Source of the DNA: Flavobacterium shii
GTDB lineage: Bacteria > Bacteroidota > Bacteroidia > Flavobacteriales > Flavobacteriaceae
DNA length: 64,000 nucleotides
NCBI RefSeq assembly: GCF_025847235.1
Contig: NZ_JAOZEW010000022.1
Span: 47,115-111,114, forward strand
Reading direction: 5' to 3'
Shown: piece after piece, positions 62,339 through 64,000 of the stretch
Position numbering within the stretch: position 1 is the stretch's first letter
Layout: each line of letters starts with the position of its first letter
Notes under the pieces: generated by a model
What the model saw: the letters and a program-made list of their open reading frames with translations, nothing else
Databases searched by the model: none
Told to the model about the DNA's origin: nothing
Program-made: the position numbers and the translations under genes

Positions 62339-63199
62339 ATGGCAAATTTAAAGGAAATCCGTAATAGAATTACTTCCGTTTCATCTACGATGCAAATTAC
62401 ATCGGCAATGAAAATGGTTTCTGCTGCAAAGCTTAAGAAAGCACAAGATGCAATCACAGCGATGCGTCCTTATGCCGAGAAATTAACGGAATTATTACAA
62501 AATCTTTCTGCAACACTTGATGGTGATATAGGAGGAGATTTTACTACACAACGTGAAGTAAAAAAAGTATTAATTGTAGCAATAACTTCTAATAGAGGTT
62601 TATGTGGTGCATTTAATACCAATGTAATTAAGGAAGCAAAAGCACGTTCTGAATTTTATGCTGGTAAACAAGTTGATATTTTTGCAATTGGTAAAAAAGG
62701 AAATGACGTTTTAAGCAAAACACATTCAGTAATAGATAATCAAAGTGCTGTTTTTGATGATTTGACTTTTGATAATGTAGCTGAAATTGCTGAAATCTTA
62801 ACGCAACAATTCTTAACAGGAAAATATGATAAAATTGAATTGATTTACAATCAGTTCAAAAATGCTGCGACACAAATTGTACAAACGGAACAATTTTTGC
62901 CTTTAGCTCCTATAAAATCAGATTTACCAGTTTCGTCAGGAGATTATATCTTTGAACCTTCAAAAGAGGAAATTGTATTGACTTTGATTCCAAAATCATT
63001 AAAAACACAATTGTACAAAGGTATTCGTGATTCATTTGCTTCAGAACATGGTGCTCGTATGACTGCAATGCATAAAGCAACAGATAACGCAACAGATTTA
63101 AGAAACCAATTGAAATTAACTTATAATAAAGCACGTCAAGCAGCTATTACAAACGAGATTTTAGAAATCGTTGGTGGTGCAGAAGCATTGAAAGGATAA
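62339..63199 (+). CDS. atpG: F0F1 ATP synthase subunit gamma
   Basis: 286 residues. The N-terminal KEIRNRITSVSSTMQITSAM and MVSAAKLKKAQ, the central ITSNRGLCGAFNTNVIKEA, and the C-terminal RNQLKLTYNKARQAAITNEI then LEIVGGAEAL form the two rotor-shaft helices. It is the last atp gene here; atpD and atpC do not follow, as is usual in Flavobacteria where they lie elsewhere. A terminator comes 47 bases later. Confidence 0.97.
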   Translation: MANLKEIRNRITSVSSTMQITSAMKMVSAAKLKKAQDAITAMRPYAEKLTELLQNLSATLDGDIGGDFTTQREVKKVLIVAITSNRGLCGAFNTNVIKEAKARSEFYAGKQVDIFAIGKKGNDVLSKTHSVIDNQSAVFDDLTFDNVAEIAEILTQQFLTGKYDKIELIYNQFKNAATQIVQTEQFLPLAPIKSDLPVSSGDYIFEPSKEEIVLTLIPKSLKTQLYKGIRDSFASEHGARMTAMHKATDNATDLRNQLKLTYNKARQAAITNEILEIVGGAEALKG

Positions 63200-63245
63200 G
63201 TAAAATTTTCAATTTTAAAACACGAAGTTGTTTATTCAAATTATA

Positions 63246-63281
63246 TAAAAAAAGAGCCAATATTTATTGGCTCTTTTTTTA
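63246..63281 (+). terminator. atp operon terminator
   Basis: AAAAAAAGAGCCAATA / TATTGGCTCTTTTTTT is a strong stem followed by T and AT-rich sequence. Confidence 0.85.
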
Positions 63282-63316
63282 TATAATAGTTTTTGTTTTT
63301 TTTAGATGAAAATTAC

Positions 63317-63365
63317 AAAATGGTAATTCCCAATTTTTTTTAAACTGAGAATTATTACCATTTTA
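63317..63365. repeat. Inverted repeat of unknown role
   Basis: AAAATGGTAAT and ATTACCATTTT flank a ~24-base AT-rich interior. There is no gene next to it, so it may be a transcript end or the edge of an old insertion. Confidence 0.5.
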
Positions 63366-63557
63366 TAAATCTATTCGACAGATATGTTTCTGCGATGCTT
63401 TGTCTTTTTTGGGAACAAACTAGCTTTATCAATCCCAATGCTCTGTTTTTTAAGGGTTACATTTCAGCAGAATCAATCCCTTTGGTAAATTTACGAAGGA
63501 ACAACTTAGTGAAGTTTACATAATTTTTACTTTTTAATACATATTTCCCATGTATAG

Positions 63558-63716
63558 TTATCTCAAGAAGTATTAGTTCAAGCGCCATTTTATCTTAATT
63601 GGGGATATGTGTTATTGTTGAATCTGCTTACTATAACGGTTTGTTTTGTGGTGTTATTAATTCCTTCCTATATAATAACGAAGATTTCGCCAGTCAAAGC
63701 AATTCGTTTCGATTAA
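63558..63716 (+). pseudogene. 3' remnant of an FtsX/LolC-type ABC permease gene
   Basis: The frame ending at the TAA 63714-63716 reads VQAPFYLNWGYVLLLNLLTI followed by TVCFVVLLIPSYIITKISPV and KAIRFD. This is the typical last helix and C-terminus (xPSxxxxKISPVKAIRFD) of FtsX-like permeases. An in-frame TAG at 63555 and no recognisable sequence further upstream show that the rest is lost. Confidence 0.75.
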
Positions 63717-63815
63717 TTTCAGGAGCTATTTCCTTCTATCCGCTTCAATCTTCTCCTTTTTAAAGAAAAAAGGACAAGGATTTTCGCTACTATCAGGGCT
63801 AAAGGAGGAACCTAA
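63717..63815. repeat. Hairpin-forming dispersed-repeat-like element
   Basis: GGAGCTATTTCC...CTATCCGCTTCAATCTT followed by CTTCTCCTTTTT, AAAG loop, AAAAAAGGACAAG and then GGATTTTCGCTACTATCAGG. I recall such AGCTATTTCC / AAGGATTTTCGCT blocks as common intergenic repeats of Flavobacterium; this is from memory. Confidence 0.45.
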
Positions 63816-63999
63816 GAGAGAATGTTGAGTGAATAACAGATGGTTTTAGAGACAAGCCAAAGAGATTTCCCTGTAAATTCAGGTAATCCAAGACAAAATA
63901 ACTAGCTAAATACGTAAAGATGATAAAAACGTAAGCTTGCAAAAAACTTATAATCAGCATATTAATAAATAAACCAAAAATAGTCAATAAAAAGTATTG
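63816..63999 (-). pseudogene. Short atpB-like or unrelated hydrophobic reading frame at the window edge
   Basis: On the minus strand the frame, open to the edge, reads FLLTIFGLFINMLIISFLQA then YVFIIFTYLASYFVLDYLNL. FLQAYVF equals the AtpB core motif FLQAYIF, and the DNA around it resembles atpB 59097-59122 (CAAGCTTA followed by TTTTTA). The remainder does not look like AtpB. It could be a gene fragment entering from the right or chance. Confidence 0.3.
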
Positions 64000-64000
64000 G

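Noticed and set aside
1..64000. CRISPR arrays
   Set aside because: No short direct repeats with regular unique spacers were seen; the 226-bp and 425-bp repeats are too long and have no spacer pattern.

Overview
The window looks like a contiguous piece of chromosome from a Flavobacterium-like member of the Bacteroidota. The DNA is very AT-rich. Many genes have a Bacteroidota-type -7 promoter element (TAnnTTTG) and lack clear Shine-Dalgarno sites. The gene content is typical of the family: SprE-like gliding/type IX secretion lipoprotein, DUF4175-ybeY-mnmG, glutaminyl-tRNA synthetase fused to a YqeY-like tail, YtxH/holin-like/DUF6327 trio, DUF6341 and DUF6427, and an atp operon that stops at the gamma subunit without atpD and atpC. 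Assignment to Flavobacterium is inference from gene content; no database was searched.

Layout. 1-24.5 kb is mostly on the minus strand: a 5'-truncated HU/SPOR protein at the edge, a Pif1-like helicase, an OmpH-like lipoprotein, a methyltransferase, a GNAT enzyme, mnmG-ybeY-DUF4175 surrounded by six parS-like palindromes, gltX and an SPFH protein (both plus), an envelope-stress-type trio, a 1.4-kb non-coding block with a ~425-bp tandem repeat, glnS, folB, tRNA-Cys, a LysE-type exporter, a GIN-domain protein and rnr. Around 24.9-25.6 kb is a 740-bp AT-rich gene-free stretch at which the prevailing gene direction switches to plus. With the nearby parS sites this makes it a candidate replication origin.

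26-34.6 kb is an accessory, rearranged zone built around tex. It holds rpiB, a 226-bp triple repeat that ends in a DUF1294 gene, a broken dinD-like gene, a duplicated 5' end of tex, a SWIM zinc-finger gene, a truncated second DUF1294 copy, intact tex, a two-gene ATPase + HNH cassette that resembles the Septu (PtuA/PtuB) anti-phage system, and then a duplicated 3' end of tex. The two cargo segments are each bracketed by duplicated ends of the same gene, which points to tex as a repeated insertion target that is restored each time.

34.6-64 kb is mainly core: tatA, a GH3-family protein, DUF6909, a surface-polysaccharide cluster (UDP-glucuronate decarboxylase, sugar-phosphate transferase, glycosyltransferase, WecB-type epimerase, CapK-like ligase, interrupted by an ORF6N gene), purD, upp, DUF4254 plus a family 9 glycosyltransferase, a PaaE-like reductase, an ABC exporter pair, the SprE-like TPR lipoprotein, a bactofilin, and the F0F1 ATP synthase genes atpZ-(DUF6168)-atpBEFHAG. 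The last 700 bases carry no intact gene, only the decayed 3' end of an FtsX-type permease, a hairpin-forming repeat and an atpB-like scrap on the minus strand.
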